Shown piece after piece: positions 34,661-43,257 of a stretch of 64,000 nucleotides of DNA. Below the pieces are notes generated by a model. That model had not been told where the DNA came from. It saw only the letters and a program-made list of their open reading frames with translations, and made no database searches. Source of the DNA: Schauerella aestuarii (GTDB taxonomy: Bacteria; Pseudomonadota; Gammaproteobacteria; Burkholderiales; Burkholderiaceae_B); NCBI RefSeq assembly GCF_009866805.1, contig NZ_SIZW01000041.1:248001-312000 (forward strand), given 5' to 3'. How positions within the stretch are numbered: position 1 is the stretch's first letter; every line of letters begins with the position of its first letter. The position numbers and the translations under genes were made by a program.

Positions 34661-35520
34661 GACGCATCGGCCGACATGACATCCGACGGTTGCGGCGCGC
34701 CAGCCGGCGCCTTGTAGCGGTTATAGCTCCAGAGGTATTGCTCGGGAATGCGACGAATCAAGGTTTCCATCTGCGAGTTGAACAGTTGCGCCTGCTGGCG
34801 CGCATCGGTGGGGATAGGATCCGGAACGCGGGTGAAATGGATGCGCCATCCTTTGCCGCGCGGCAAGCGTTCGCCGACCGCGATGATAACGGCAACACCG
34901 GTCTGGATCGCCAGTTTGCCCGGCAGCGTCACGGTGTAGGCCGGCTTGTCGAAAAAAGTGGCCCACACGCCGGTGCCGCTGCTGGGCACCTGGTCGGGCA
35001 GCATACCTACCGACTCGCCGCGTTTCAACGCGCGCACGAAGGCGCGGACGCCTTGCGTCGTGGCCGGCACCGCCGTCACGCGGGGCGTATCCCGGATGTG
35101 TTCCATGATGGGCACGAGGATGCGCTGGCGCGGCGGTCGAAACATGACCGTCAGGGGGACGAGGCCCGAAATATGGCGCGCGGTGATCTCGTAGCAGCCC
35201 AGGTGCGGCGTGAGGAAAAGGATGCCGCGATTCTCGGCCAGGGCATCGGTGATGACGTGATCGTCATTCGAGAACGTGCGGGCGACGCAGTATTCGGGAT
35301 AGAGCCACACCTTGGGGGTCTCCACGATCATGGCCCCCGATTCAGCGGCGGCGCGGCGCGCGAAGGCGGCCTGCGGGTAGCCCGCCTGGGCGGCATTGGC
35401 GCGCAGGCGGCTGCGGTAACGGCCCGGAAGGGCGTAGATGAACAGACCCAGAACGCGCCCCAGACCATGCAGGATGGGCAGCGGCAGACGGGCGATGAGG
35501 CGAATGATGAACAACGGCAT
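34657..35520 (-). CDS. Lipid A biosynthesis acyltransferase (LpxL/LpxM family), first copy
   Basis: A 287-aa acyltransferase paralogous to the next gene. The catalytic motif is TPHLGCYE, an HX4E variant also seen in the family, followed by PPRQRILVPIMEHIR and MLPDQVP. The start is ATG 35520; the longer frame would cross the metK leader. It is divergent from metK, the usual Bordetella-type arrangement. Two tandem copies suggest two secondary acyl additions on lipid A. Confidence 0.91.
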   Translation of the reverse strand: MPLFIIRLIARLPLPILHGLGRVLGLFIYALPGRYRSRLRANAAQAGYPQAAFARRAAAESGAMIVETPKVWLYPEYCVARTFSNDDHVITDALAENRGILFLTPHLGCYEITARHISGLVPLTVMFRPPRQRILVPIMEHIRDTPRVTAVPATTQGVRAFVRALKRGESVGMLPDQVPSSGTGVWATFFDKPAYTVTLPGKLAIQTGVAVIIAVGERLPRGKGWRIHFTRVPDPIPTDARQQAQLFNSQMETLIRRIPEQYLWSYNRYKAPAGAPQPSDVMSADAS

Positions 35521-35826
35521 ACAGCAATCGGTTGACCGTCCACTTGAAAGGTGTGGACCTGGCGACACGCGTTGCAAGGCGTGGTCGGCGTATTTTCGCT
35601 TAAAATCATCCAAGTCGCCGAGTTAACCGACAACTTGCGGAGCGACGAAGTCCTGGAATGCGAATTGCCGTGAAGCACATCGCATGCCGAGAGACCTCAA
35701 AATCCGCTAAAGCGTCGCGCCCAGTTCGTTGCAGCAGCCTTGCCGCTACAAAGATGGGGTGCAGCGCGCCTCGTTCAATCTATTGGCAGTGCTTGCACTG
35801 CCTCACGTACGCAAGGACGCAATGCC
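35521..35826 (+). other. metK 5' leader / divergent intergenic region
   Basis: About 306 bp between the acyltransferase genes and metK. An AT-rich patch (35591-35607, TATTTTCGCTTAAAAT) probably holds a promoter. The transcribed part would then be ~200 nt and contains two hairpins: ATGCGA/TCGCAT (35658-35685) and a perfect 7-bp stem with a CTTG loop at 35785-35802, just before the RBS AAGGA (35813). I do not recognise a known SAM riboswitch class here. Confidence 0.45.
35785..35802 (+). promoter_or_regulatory. Hairpin in the metK leader
   Basis: GGCAGTG CTTG CACTGCC, a perfect 7-bp stem with a stable CTTG loop, ending 10 nt before the metK RBS. It could affect ribosome access or mRNA stability. 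No T run follows, so it is not a terminator. Confidence 0.45.
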
Positions 35827-36990
35827 GTGAGCAAAAACGACTTTCTCTTTACCTCCGAGTCCGTCTCCGAAGGTCACCCCGATAAGGTCGCCGACCAGAT
35901 TTCCGATGCCGTGCTCGATGCGATCTTCACGCAGGATCCCCATGCGCGCGTCGCCGCCGAAACGCTGTGCAACACCGGCCTGGTCGTCCTGGCCGGTGAA
36001 ATCACCACCACCGCCAACGTCGATTACATCCAGGTCGCGCGCGACACCATTCGCCGCATCGGCTACGACAACACCGATTACGGGATCGATTACAAAGGTT
36101 GCGCCGTGCTCGTCGCGTACGACAAGCAATCGCCGGATATCGCTCAGGGCGTGGACCGCACCTCTGAGGACTACCTCAACCAGGGCGCTGGCGACCAGGG
36201 CCTGATGTTCGGCTACGCCTGCGACGAAACGCCTGACCTGATGCCTGCCCCGATCTGGTACGCGCACCGTCTCGTGCAGCGCCAGAGCGAGCTGCGCAAG
36301 GACGGCCGCCTGCCGTGGCTGCGCCCGGATGCCAAGTCGCAAGTCACCTTCCGCTATGTGGACGGCCGCCCGGCCGAGGTCGACACGGTGGTGCTGTCCA
36401 CGCAGCACGCACCTGAAATGACGCAGGAAGCCATTCATGAAGCCGTGATCGAAGAGATCATCAAGCCGTGCTTCCCCGATGGCCTGATCACGCCCAAGAC
36501 GCGCTATCTGGTCAACCCCACGGGCCGCTTCGTCATCGGCGGTCCGCAAGGCGATTGCGGCTTGACCGGGCGCAAGATCATTGTGGACACCTACGGCGGC
36601 GCATGCCCGCACGGCGGCGGCGCATTTTCGGGCAAGGATCCGTCCAAGGTCGACCGCTCGGCTGCGTATGCCGCGCGCTACGTAGCCAAGAACGTGGTGG
36701 CGGCCGGCCTGGCGCGTCAGTGCCAGGTGCAGGTGAGCTACGCCATCGGCGTGGCCGAGCCCATCAACGTCACGGTGTATACCGAAGGCACGGGCGTCAT
36801 CCCCGATGACGAGATCGCCAAGTTGGTGCGCGAGCATTTCGACCTGCGCCCCAAGGGCATCGTCAACATGCTCGACCTGCTCCGCCCGATCTACTCGGCC
36901 ACGGCAGCGTACGGTCACTTCGGCCGTTCCGAGCCCGAGTTCTCGTGGGAAGCCACCGACAAGATCGCCGAGCTCAAGCGCGCGGCCTGA
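35827..36990 (+). CDS. metK: S-adenosylmethionine synthetase
   Basis: Makes SAM from methionine and ATP; 387 aa from GTG 35827, with RBS AAGGA 9 nt upstream. The N-terminal [36 protein letters not shown] and [16 protein letters not shown] signatures are intact. An upstream ATG frame (35740) is not family-like, which decides for the GTG start. It heads the methyl-cycle block with ahcY and metF downstream. Confidence 0.97.
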   Translation: MSKNDFLFTSESVSEGHPDKVADQISDAVLDAIFTQDPHARVAAETLCNTGLVVLAGEITTTANVDYIQVARDTIRRIGYDNTDYGIDYKGCAVLVAYDKQSPDIAQGVDRTSEDYLNQGAGDQGLMFGYACDETPDLMPAPIWYAHRLVQRQSELRKDGRLPWLRPDAKSQVTFRYVDGRPAEVDTVVLSTQHAPEMTQEAIHEAVIEEIIKPCFPDGLITPKTRYLVNPTGRFVIGGPQGDCGLTGRKIIVDTYGGACPHGGGAFSGKDPSKVDRSAAYAARYVAKNVVAAGLARQCQVQVSYAIGVAEPINVTVYTEGTGVIPDDEIAKLVREHFDLRPKGIVNMLDLLRPIYSATAAYGHFGRSEPEFSWEATDKIAELKRAA

Positions 36991-37027
36991 TCCCGTCGTC
37001 GATATGTCACGCTAAAGGGAAGATGCA

Positions 37028-38242
37028 ATGAGTCTCTGGAAACGCCGGATCGCCGGCCTCACCCTGACGGGTGTTCTGGCCGGGTCGATGGTGGGCCATG
37101 CGGGTGCTGCCGAGCCGATCAAGATCGGCGAGATCAACAGCTACAAGTCCCAGCCGGCGTTTCTCGAGCCGTACCGTAAAGGGATGGAGCTTGCCGTAGA
37201 GGAAATCAACGGGGCAGGCGGCATCGATGGCCGCAAGCTCGTGCTGATCACCCGCGACGACAACGCCAATCCCGGCGACGCCGTGCGAGCGGCCGAAGAG
37301 TTGCTCACGCGCGAACGCGTGGACGTGCTCGCCGGCTCTTTCCTGTCGCATATCGGTCTGGCGTTGGCGGACTTTGCCCGCCAGCGCAAAACCTTCTTCC
37401 TGGCGAGCGAAACGATCACCGACAAGGTCGTGTGGGAAAACGGCAACCGCTATACGTTCCGGTTGCGCACGTCGGGCTATATGTTGACCGCCATGTTGAT
37501 TCCCGAGGCGGCCAAGCTTAACAAGAAGCGTTGGGCGATCGTGTATCCCAATTACGAGTATGGCCAGTCTGCCGCTGCCACGTTCAAGACCTTGCTTCGC
37601 GCAGTACAGCCCGATGTCGAGTTCGTGGCCGAGCAGGCCACGCCCTTGGGCAAGGTGGACGCGGGCAGCGTGGTGCAGGCCCTGGCCGACGCGAAGCCCG
37701 ATGCCATTTTCAATGTGCTGTTTGCCGCCGACGTGGCCAAGTTCGCGCGCGAAGGCAATGTGCGCGGCCTGTTTCCGGCCACCCCGGTGGTCAGCCTGCT
37801 CACGGGCGAGCCTGAGTACCTGGATCCCATGGGCGCCGATACGCCCGAGGGCTGGATCGTCACGGGCTATCCGTGGCAGCGCATCGACACCCCCGAGCAC
37901 AAGGCCTTCCTGGACGCTTATCAGGCCAAGTTCAAGGACCACCCTCGTTTCGGTTCCATCATCGGCTACACCACGATCCAGTCACTTGCCGCCGGTATCC
38001 GCCGCGCGGGTGGCAGCACCGATACCGAAAAGCTGATCGCGGCCTTTACCGGCCTCGAGCTCGGCAGTCCTTTCGGCCCGATTCAGTACCGCGCGATCGA
38101 CCATCAATCGACGCTGGGCGCCTTCGTGGGCAAGCTGGGCATCAAGGACGGCAAAGGCATCATGGTCGACCCCGTGTATCGTCCCGGCGGCGACTTTTTC
38201 CCCCCCGACGACGAGGTCAAGCGCCGCCGTCCCGCGCAGTAA
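37028..38242 (+). CDS. Orphan LIV-type ABC transporter substrate-binding protein
   Basis: A 404-aa periplasmic binding protein of the Peripla_BP_6 (LivK-like) family. A signal peptide ends near HAGAAEP, then IKIGEINSYKSQPAFLEPYRKGMELAVEEIN and GRKLVLITRDDNANPGDAVRAAEEL are typical of the first lobe. No permease or ATPase gene is adjacent; it lies 37 bp after metK with RBS AAGGGAAG. The ligand is unknown. The place between metK and ahcY hints at a sulfur amino acid or methylated compound, but that is only inference. Confidence 0.85.
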   Translation: MSLWKRRIAGLTLTGVLAGSMVGHAGAAEPIKIGEINSYKSQPAFLEPYRKGMELAVEEINGAGGIDGRKLVLITRDDNANPGDAVRAAEELLTRERVDVLAGSFLSHIGLALADFARQRKTFFLASETITDKVVWENGNRYTFRLRTSGYMLTAMLIPEAAKLNKKRWAIVYPNYEYGQSAAATFKTLLRAVQPDVEFVAEQATPLGKVDAGSVVQALADAKPDAIFNVLFAADVAKFAREGNVRGLFPATPVVSLLTGEPEYLDPMGADTPEGWIVTGYPWQRIDTPEHKAFLDAYQAKFKDHPRFGSIIGYTTIQSLAAGIRRAGGSTDTEKLIAAFTGLELGSPFGPIQYRAIDHQSTLGAFVGKLGIKDGKGIMVDPVYRPGGDFFPPDDEVKRRRPAQ

Positions 38243-38310
38243 ATCGCGGTATCCCCGATACCGTCAGGGATACCTTCCGCGGCGCTGGACCGCAGTGCTA
38301 TCCTGATTTC

Positions 38311-38568
38311 ATGACCGACTTCAAAGAGGTCGCGCGGTCCCGTGCCGCCGACGCTTCTCCCCCGCCCGCAGTGCAGAAGCGGGATTCGTTTACCGCCACC
38401 GACTCACCTTGCGTGGCGGTGTGCTCCACCTTGTTCGACGATATCTGCCGGGGCTGCGGTCGTACGGCCATGGAAGTGTCCAATTGGGTCTTCATGGACG
38501 AGGCCGAGCGGCAAGCCGTCTGGACTCGCATCCTGGCCCAGGGCTATCCGCGCCGCAACAACAAGTAG
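38311..38568 (+). CDS. DUF1289 family protein
   Basis: An 85-aa small protein with the DUF1289 Cys motif: SPCVAVCSTLFDDICRGCGRT, four Cys likely to bind a metal or an Fe-S cluster, followed by the family WVFMDEAERQAVWTRI helix. The first ~28 residues are a variable leader. It lies between the orphan binding protein and the SAH riboswitch. Function unknown. Confidence 0.83.
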   Translation: MTDFKEVARSRAADASPPPAVQKRDSFTATDSPCVAVCSTLFDDICRGCGRTAMEVSNWVFMDEAERQAVWTRILAQGYPRRNNK

Positions 38569-38596
38569 GCCTCTGCGCGTTTTCCCGCGAGTGGCG

Positions 38597-38626
38597 CTTT
38601 CTTCCCGCCGTCCTTCCCGTTACAAT
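38597..38626 (+). promoter_or_regulatory. Candidate promoter for the ahcY riboswitch transcript
   Basis: The -10 hexamer TACAAT at 38621-38626 lies about 10 bp before the start of the riboswitch fold. The -35 region around 38597-38602 (CTTTCT) is weak. Confidence 0.5.
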
Positions 38627-38635
38627 ACCGGCCAG

Positions 38636-38742
38636 ACCTGAGGAGCGTTGCGACGGCCGAGCACTGTGGTGCCGGCTGCCAGGCTCAGGTTTCCTGGTTT
38701 TGGGTGTGGCCCTCGGGGCGGCATCCAGGCAACGGCGCTCAC
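38636..38742 (+). promoter_or_regulatory. S-adenosylhomocysteine (SAH) riboswitch
   Basis: Matches the SAH riboswitch core: GAGGAGCGTTGCGAC at 38640-38654, GCCAGGCTCAGG at 38678-38689 and AACGGCGCTC at 38731-38740. P1 is a perfect 7-bp helix ACCTGAG (38636-38642) with CTCAGGT (38684-38690). GAGCG (38643-38647 region) can pair with CGCTC (38736-38740) as the pseudoknot. The class binds SAH and raises ahcY expression when SAH builds up. It lies ~120 nt upstream of ahcY, the expected location. Confidence 0.9.
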
Positions 38743-38860
38743 CTTTGTCGCATGCATTGGCCAAGGGCGAGCGCGTTCAACCGTCGTGAACTGCAATCGT
38801 TCGGCCTGCATGCCTTTCCAAGGTTTGCGCCTAGGCGCCGTTCAAAATTGTGGAGCACGT

Positions 38861-40285
38861 ATGAATACCGTTACCGATAAAAATGTAGCCCAGGGCGACT
38901 TCATCGTTGCCGATATGTCGCTGGCCGGTTGGGGCCAACGCGAAATCGCCATCGCCGAAACCGAAATGCCGGGCCTGATGGCCACGCGTGAAGAATATGC
39001 CGCATCGCAGCCGTTGAAGGGCGCGCGCATCGCCGGCAGCCTGCACATGACGATCCAGACCGCCGTGCTCATCCAGACGCTCGAAGCGTTGGGCGCGCAG
39101 GTGCGTTGGGCGTCGTGCAATATTTTCTCGACCCAGGATCACGCCGCTGCGGCCATCGCCGCCAACGGCACGCCCGTATTTGCCGTCAAGGGCGAAACGT
39201 TGGCCGAGTACTGGGACTACACGCACAAGCTGTTCGAGTGGCCCAATGGCGAACACGCCAACATGATCCTGGACGACGGCGGTGATGCCACGTTGATGTT
39301 GCATCTGGGTGCCAAGGCCGAGAAGGATATGTCGGTATTGGCCAAGCCGGGCAGCGAAGAAGAACGTGTGCTCTACGCCGCCATCAAGGCCACGATCGCG
39401 CGCGATCCCAAGTGGTACTCGACCCGTCTGGCCCAGATCAAGGGTGTGACGGAAGAAACCACCACGGGCGTGCTGCGTCTGTATCAGATGTCGCAAAAGG
39501 GTGAGCTGGCGTTTGCCGCCATCAACGTCAACGACTCGGTCACCAAGTCCAAGTTCGACAATCTCTACGGCTGCCGCGAGTCGCTGGTCGACGGCATCAA
39601 GCGCGCCACCGATGTGATGGTGGCCGGCAAGATCGCGGTCGTGGCCGGTTACGGCGACGTGGGCAAGGGTTGCGCACAAGCACTGGTCGCCTTGCGCGCC
39701 CAGGTGTGGGTCACCGAAATCGATCCGATCTGCGCGTTGCAGGCCGCGATGGAAGGCTTCAAGGTCGTGACGATGGACGAAGCGGCGGCCCATGCCGACA
39801 TCTTCGTCACCGCCACCGGCAACTACCATGTGATCACCCGGGAGCACATGGACAAGATGAAAGACCAGGCCATCGTCTGCAACATCGGTCACTTCGACAA
39901 CGAAATCGACGTCGCCGGTATCGAGGACCTCACCTGGGAAGAGATCAAGCCCCAGGTCGATCACGTGATCTTCCCCGATGGCAAGCGCATCATCCTGTTG
40001 GCGCAAGGCCGCCTGGTCAACCTCGGTTGCGGCACGGGTCACCCGTCGTTCGTGATGTCGTCGTCGTTCACGAACCAGACGATCGCCCAGATCGAATTGT
40101 TCACGCGCAATGACGCCTACGAAACCGGCAAGGTTTTCGTGTTGCCCAAGCATCTGGATGAAAAGGTCGCACGCCTGCACCTGAAGAAACTCGGTGTGAA
40201 CCTGACCACGTTGCGTCAGGATCAGGCCGACTACATCAGCGTGCCGGTCGAAGGCCCGTTCAAGTCCAACCACTACCGCTACTGA
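38861..40285 (+). CDS. ahcY: Adenosylhomocysteinase (SAH hydrolase)
   Basis: NAD-dependent hydrolysis of SAH to homocysteine and adenosine, 474 aa. [20 protein letters not shown], the NAD site [15 protein letters not shown] and the C-terminal [21 protein letters not shown] are diagnostic. ATG 38861 is the start; the frame further upstream translates the riboswitch. It is controlled by the SAH riboswitch, and feeds homocysteine to methionine synthesis together with MetF. Confidence 0.97.
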   Translation: MNTVTDKNVAQGDFIVADMSLAGWGQREIAIAETEMPGLMATREEYAASQPLKGARIAGSLHMTIQTAVLIQTLEALGAQVRWASCNIFSTQDHAAAAIAANGTPVFAVKGETLAEYWDYTHKLFEWPNGEHANMILDDGGDATLMLHLGAKAEKDMSVLAKPGSEEERVLYAAIKATIARDPKWYSTRLAQIKGVTEETTTGVLRLYQMSQKGELAFAAINVNDSVTKSKFDNLYGCRESLVDGIKRATDVMVAGKIAVVAGYGDVGKGCAQALVALRAQVWVTEIDPICALQAAMEGFKVVTMDEAAAHADIFVTATGNYHVITREHMDKMKDQAIVCNIGHFDNEIDVAGIEDLTWEEIKPQVDHVIFPDGKRIILLAQGRLVNLGCGTGHPSFVMSSSFTNQTIAQIELFTRNDAYETGKVFVLPKHLDEKVARLHLKKLGVNLTTLRQDQADYISVPVEGPFKSNHYRY

Positions 40286-40320
40286 TTACCCACCCACTGC
40301 ACTTTGCTCGGAGATAGGCC

Positions 40321-40659
40321 ATGTTGACCATGCTTCTCGTTTGGATTTTGAACGCCGTCGCCTTGTTGGTGGTGGCCTATCTGCTACCCGGTATTGCCGT
40401 GGCGAGCTTCGGCTCGGCACTGATCGCCGCGCTGGTGTTGGGCTTGTTGAACATGCTGGTCAAGCCGGTGCTGGTGCTGCTCACGCTGCCCATCACCATC
40501 ATCACGCTCGGGCTTTTCCTGCTGGTGCTCAACGCACTGCTGTTCTGGTTCGCCGGCAGCGTGCTCAAGGGCTTCCAGGTCAACGGCTTCTGGTGGGCCG
40601 TGGGTGGCGCGATTCTGTATTCGCTGATCTCGGGGCTGCTGTCCCGCATCATCGCCTGA
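40321..40659 (+). CDS. Phage-holin-IV/YvlD-type small membrane protein
   Basis: A 112-aa protein with four membrane helices (COG1950 family): LLPGIAVASFGSALIAALVLGLLNMLVKPVL and LTLPITIITLGLFLLVLNALLFW are characteristic. Despite the holin name, it has no phage context. In many betaproteobacteria it sits between ahcY and metF, as here. Function unknown. Confidence 0.88.
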   Translation: MLTMLLVWILNAVALLVVAYLLPGIAVASFGSALIAALVLGLLNMLVKPVLVLLTLPITIITLGLFLLVLNALLFWFAGSVLKGFQVNGFWWAVGGAILYSLISGLLSRIIA

Positions 40660-40680
40660 TCAACACAACGGTCCGCATCC

Positions 40681-41553
40681 ATGTCTGTTACCGATACCCC
40701 GGCGATCAGCCTCGAGTTTTTTCCGCCCCGCGACATCGCTGCCGCCGAGCGCCTCGTGCGCGCGGCCAAGCAGATGCTGGCCATGCATCCGCGCTACGTC
40801 AGCGTCACGTTCGGGGCGGGGGGCTCGACGCGTGCGGGTACGGCCACGACGGTGCGCACGTTGAGCAACCTCGGTTGCGAAGCGGCGCCGCACTTGTCGT
40901 GCGTGGGTTCCACCCGTGACGATCTGCGTGCGATTCTCGCGGCGTATAAAGCCGAGGGCATCAAGCGCGTGGTGGCGCTGCGCGGCGACCTGCCGTCGGG
41001 CATGGGCGGGGATGCGGGCGAGTTGCGTTATGCCAGCGACCTGGTCGCCTTCATCCGCGAGGAGATGGGCGACTGGTTTCACATCGAGGTGGCGGCTTAT
41101 CCGGAAATGCATCCGCAAGCCGCCAACCCCGAATCCGACCTCGACAACTTCAAGCGCAAGGTCGATCTGGGCGCGGATAGCGCGATCACCCAGTACTTTT
41201 TCAATCCCGATGCGTACTTCGATTTCGTTGATCGGGCACAAGCTCGCGGCGTGACGGTGCCCATCGTGCCGGGCATCATGCCCATCACCAATCACACGCA
41301 GCTCATGCGTTTTTCCGACATGTGCGGCGCCGAAGTCCCTCGCTGGATTCGGTTGCGTCTTGCCTCCTTCGGCGACGACAAGGCATCGATCCGGTCGTTC
41401 GGTGTGGACGTGGTGACCGCGCTCTGCCAGAACCTGCTCGACAACGGCGCCCCTGGCCTGCACTTCTATTCGCTCAACAGCGCCGAGGCGCCGATGGCGA
41501 TCTGGAAGAACCTCGATCTGGGCGGCGAAAAGCGCGCACTCGCGGCGTCCTGA
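40681..41553 (+). CDS. metF: Methylenetetrahydrofolate reductase
   Basis: FAD-dependent reduction of methylene-THF to methyl-THF, the methyl donor for methionine synthesis; 290 aa. SLEFFPPRD and VSVTFGAGGSTR (N-terminal), VALRGDLP, ITQYFFN and PGIMPITN are family signatures of the TIM-barrel enzyme. It follows the small membrane protein by 21 bp, so ahcY-COG1950-metF form one riboswitch-controlled transcript. Confidence 0.96.
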   Translation: MSVTDTPAISLEFFPPRDIAAAERLVRAAKQMLAMHPRYVSVTFGAGGSTRAGTATTVRTLSNLGCEAAPHLSCVGSTRDDLRAILAAYKAEGIKRVVALRGDLPSGMGGDAGELRYASDLVAFIREEMGDWFHIEVAAYPEMHPQAANPESDLDNFKRKVDLGADSAITQYFFNPDAYFDFVDRAQARGVTVPIVPGIMPITNHTQLMRFSDMCGAEVPRWIRLRLASFGDDKASIRSFGVDVVTALCQNLLDNGAPGLHFYSLNSAEAPMAIWKNLDLGGEKRALAAS

Positions 41554-41629
41554 AAAGCGGACGGAAGCACCTTTTACGATGGCCATCGCCCTGCTAATTT
41601 GATCGCCCGATCATGAGCAGGGAAAGGCA

Positions 41630-42034
41630 GTGCGGTCTAGTTGTGAACGTTGCAGGGTATTTACAACGCGTTGGTTCGCAAAGGCGGCGGCTCGAGCGGG
41701 TATTTCGGAAGCAGCGCTTTGCAAGGCCTCGAGAGAATTATCGCTGGGTCAGGGTGACAACCTGGGCGGGGGGGTGTGGAAGAAGCGCGCAGAAAAAAAT
41801 CTTTATCGTGAAATCGTGCTCGCAAAGGCGGGATACTGGTGGATATTCGTTTACCTTTTCCAAAAGCGCGATCGTGCAAATATCTCGCGAGACGAACTTC
41901 TCGCGTTTCGCGAAATGGCCGCGTTATATTCTAAAGATGCCAACCTTGCTGGAAAAAATTCGCTCTGTGTGTTGAACGAGATCTGCCAACATGAAAGCCA
42001 AACCCCTGCAAGAATTCAAGTCACCTGCCTTTGA
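41630..42034 (+). CDS. RelE/HigB-type toxin (COG4737-like)
   Basis: A 134-aa toxin. FTTRWFAKAAARAGISEAAL, LGGGVWKKRA, GYWWIFVYLFQKRDRANIS and DELLAFREMA fit the COG4737 RelE-like family, the mRNA-interferase toxin fold. The start is GTG 41630 with RBS GGGAAAGG just upstream; there is no in-frame ATG for the family domain. The last ~25 residues overlap the antitoxin start by 44 bp and are less conserved. Toxin-first order, 77 bp after metF. Local GC is lower than in neighbouring genes. Confidence 0.78.
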   Translation: MRSSCERCRVFTTRWFAKAAARAGISEAALCKASRELSLGQGDNLGGGVWKKRAEKNLYREIVLAKAGYWWIFVYLFQKRDRANISRDELLAFREMAALYSKDANLAGKNSLCVLNEICQHESQTPARIQVTCL

Positions 42035-42320
42035 GGCGATACACAGCGCTGTTTCTGATTTGCGCGAAGCCGGTAGGGTCGATGACACGAAAATGCTCGA
42101 ATTCGATGCGATGTGCCTCAAGGCAGCGTCGCCTCTGCATCCAGACGACATCGTTCGTATGCGTCGGGCGGCAAAGGTGAGTCAAGCCGTGTTTGCGCAT
42201 TACCTCAACACCCGAACAGCCACGGTGAGCGCGTGGGAAGCGGGTCTGAAGCAACCGCGCGGCATGGCTGCAAAGCTACTGCAGGTCGTAAAGAAGCACG
42301 GTCTGGAAGTGCTCGTTTAA
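41991..42320 (+). CDS. XRE-family antitoxin (COG2944-like)
   Basis: A 109-aa antitoxin paired with the preceding toxin. The C-terminal half is a Cro/C1 helix-turn-helix (PDDIVRMRRAAKVSQAVFAHYL, then TATVSAWEAGLKQPRG) of the kind in COG2944/HigA antitoxins; the N-terminal half probably binds the toxin. The ATG overlaps the toxin frame by 44 bp. No mobile-element borders or flanking direct repeats were found around this pair. Confidence 0.82.
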   Translation: MKAKPLQEFKSPAFEAIHSAVSDLREAGRVDDTKMLEFDAMCLKAASPLHPDDIVRMRRAAKVSQAVFAHYLNTRTATVSAWEAGLKQPRGMAAKLLQVVKKHGLEVLV

Positions 42321-42363
42321 CTTAACGATACGGAGCGATCACGGTCATCGCACCGGCACCGGA

Positions 42364-43176
42364 TCAGCGCGCATTGACCTCGATCGTCAGCTGCGGCTTG
42401 AAGTCCACCTGCTCGCCTTTCTTTTCATACCCCAGCGGGTTGGCCACGACGCGGCAGCCGTCCTTCACATAATCGAAGGCACAGTGCAGATGGCCATGCA
42501 GCCACACGTCCGCCTTGGGCAGTAGCGCATCGAGCCGGTTGCAGAAACCGGCCGTACCCGGCGTAAGTCCATAGCGCGGGTCGGCACTGGCCAGCGTGGG
42601 GGCGAAGTGCGTGACCGCCACCGTCGGGCCATCGAAGGGCGTATCCAGTGCCTCGGTCAGCCACGCTTGGCATGCCAATGCGTGCTCACGCATCTCCTCG
42701 GCCATGAACGGCATTCCATTACGCGTGGTGCCGGCCTTTTCCAGATAAAAATTGGCCGCGCGAAAGGCCTTGCCGCGTTTGCGCAGCGCCTGGGTCATAT
42801 CGTCGCGTGGCTCAACGAGTGCGTCGAAATCGCTCCACAACGTGGTGCCAACAAACCGCACGCCGTCGATGATGCGCGTCTCGCGTTCCAGCCATTGAAT
42901 ATCCAGCCCATCGCACAATTCGCGAAGGCGCGCATGCGTGGCGTCGAAATCGGCGCTGTCGTATTCGTGGTTGCCGGGTACGAACAGCACGGGTGCCGGC
43001 CAGCCATGGCGCGGCGAGAAGCGGGCCAGGCCGTAGTCGTCCTCTTCAAGGCGCGAGCCGTTCTGATACGACCCCACGTCGCCTGCCAGCACGAGCAGGT
43101 CGGCCGCAGGATCGGGGATCGCTTCAAAGCTGGGATCGTTCTCGAGATGCAGATCCGAGAGCAGTTGGATTTTCAT
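42364..43176 (-). CDS. Metallophosphoesterase, calcineurin-like
   Basis: A 270-aa dinuclear metal phosphoesterase. All five family blocks are present: SDLHLEN (1-12), AGDVGS, PGNHEYDS, THFAP and GHLHCAFDY. The start at ATG 43176 puts the first block at the N-terminus (MKIQLLSDLHLE). The substrate is unknown; it could act on nucleotides, phosphodiesters or protein phosphate. It is convergent with the second antitoxin gene. Confidence 0.9.
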   Translation of the reverse strand: MKIQLLSDLHLENDPSFEAIPDPAADLLVLAGDVGSYQNGSRLEEDDYGLARFSPRHGWPAPVLFVPGNHEYDSADFDATHARLRELCDGLDIQWLERETRIIDGVRFVGTTLWSDFDALVEPRDDMTQALRKRGKAFRAANFYLEKAGTTRNGMPFMAEEMREHALACQAWLTEALDTPFDGPTVAVTHFAPTLASADPRYGLTPGTAGFCNRLDALLPKADVWLHGHLHCAFDYVKDGCRVVANPLGYEKKGEQVDFKPQLTIEVNAR

Positions 43177-43257
43177 TTGGGTCAATGATATCGCGGGCGG
43201 CGGCGTGGGCGCAGCACCACGCAGCGGCCGCATCGACGGTGCTGTACCTGAATCACG

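Noticed and set aside
40321-40659. A holin-like gene as evidence for a prophage
   Set aside because: The COG1950 family is a common chromosomal membrane protein next to ahcY, and no other phage gene is in the window.
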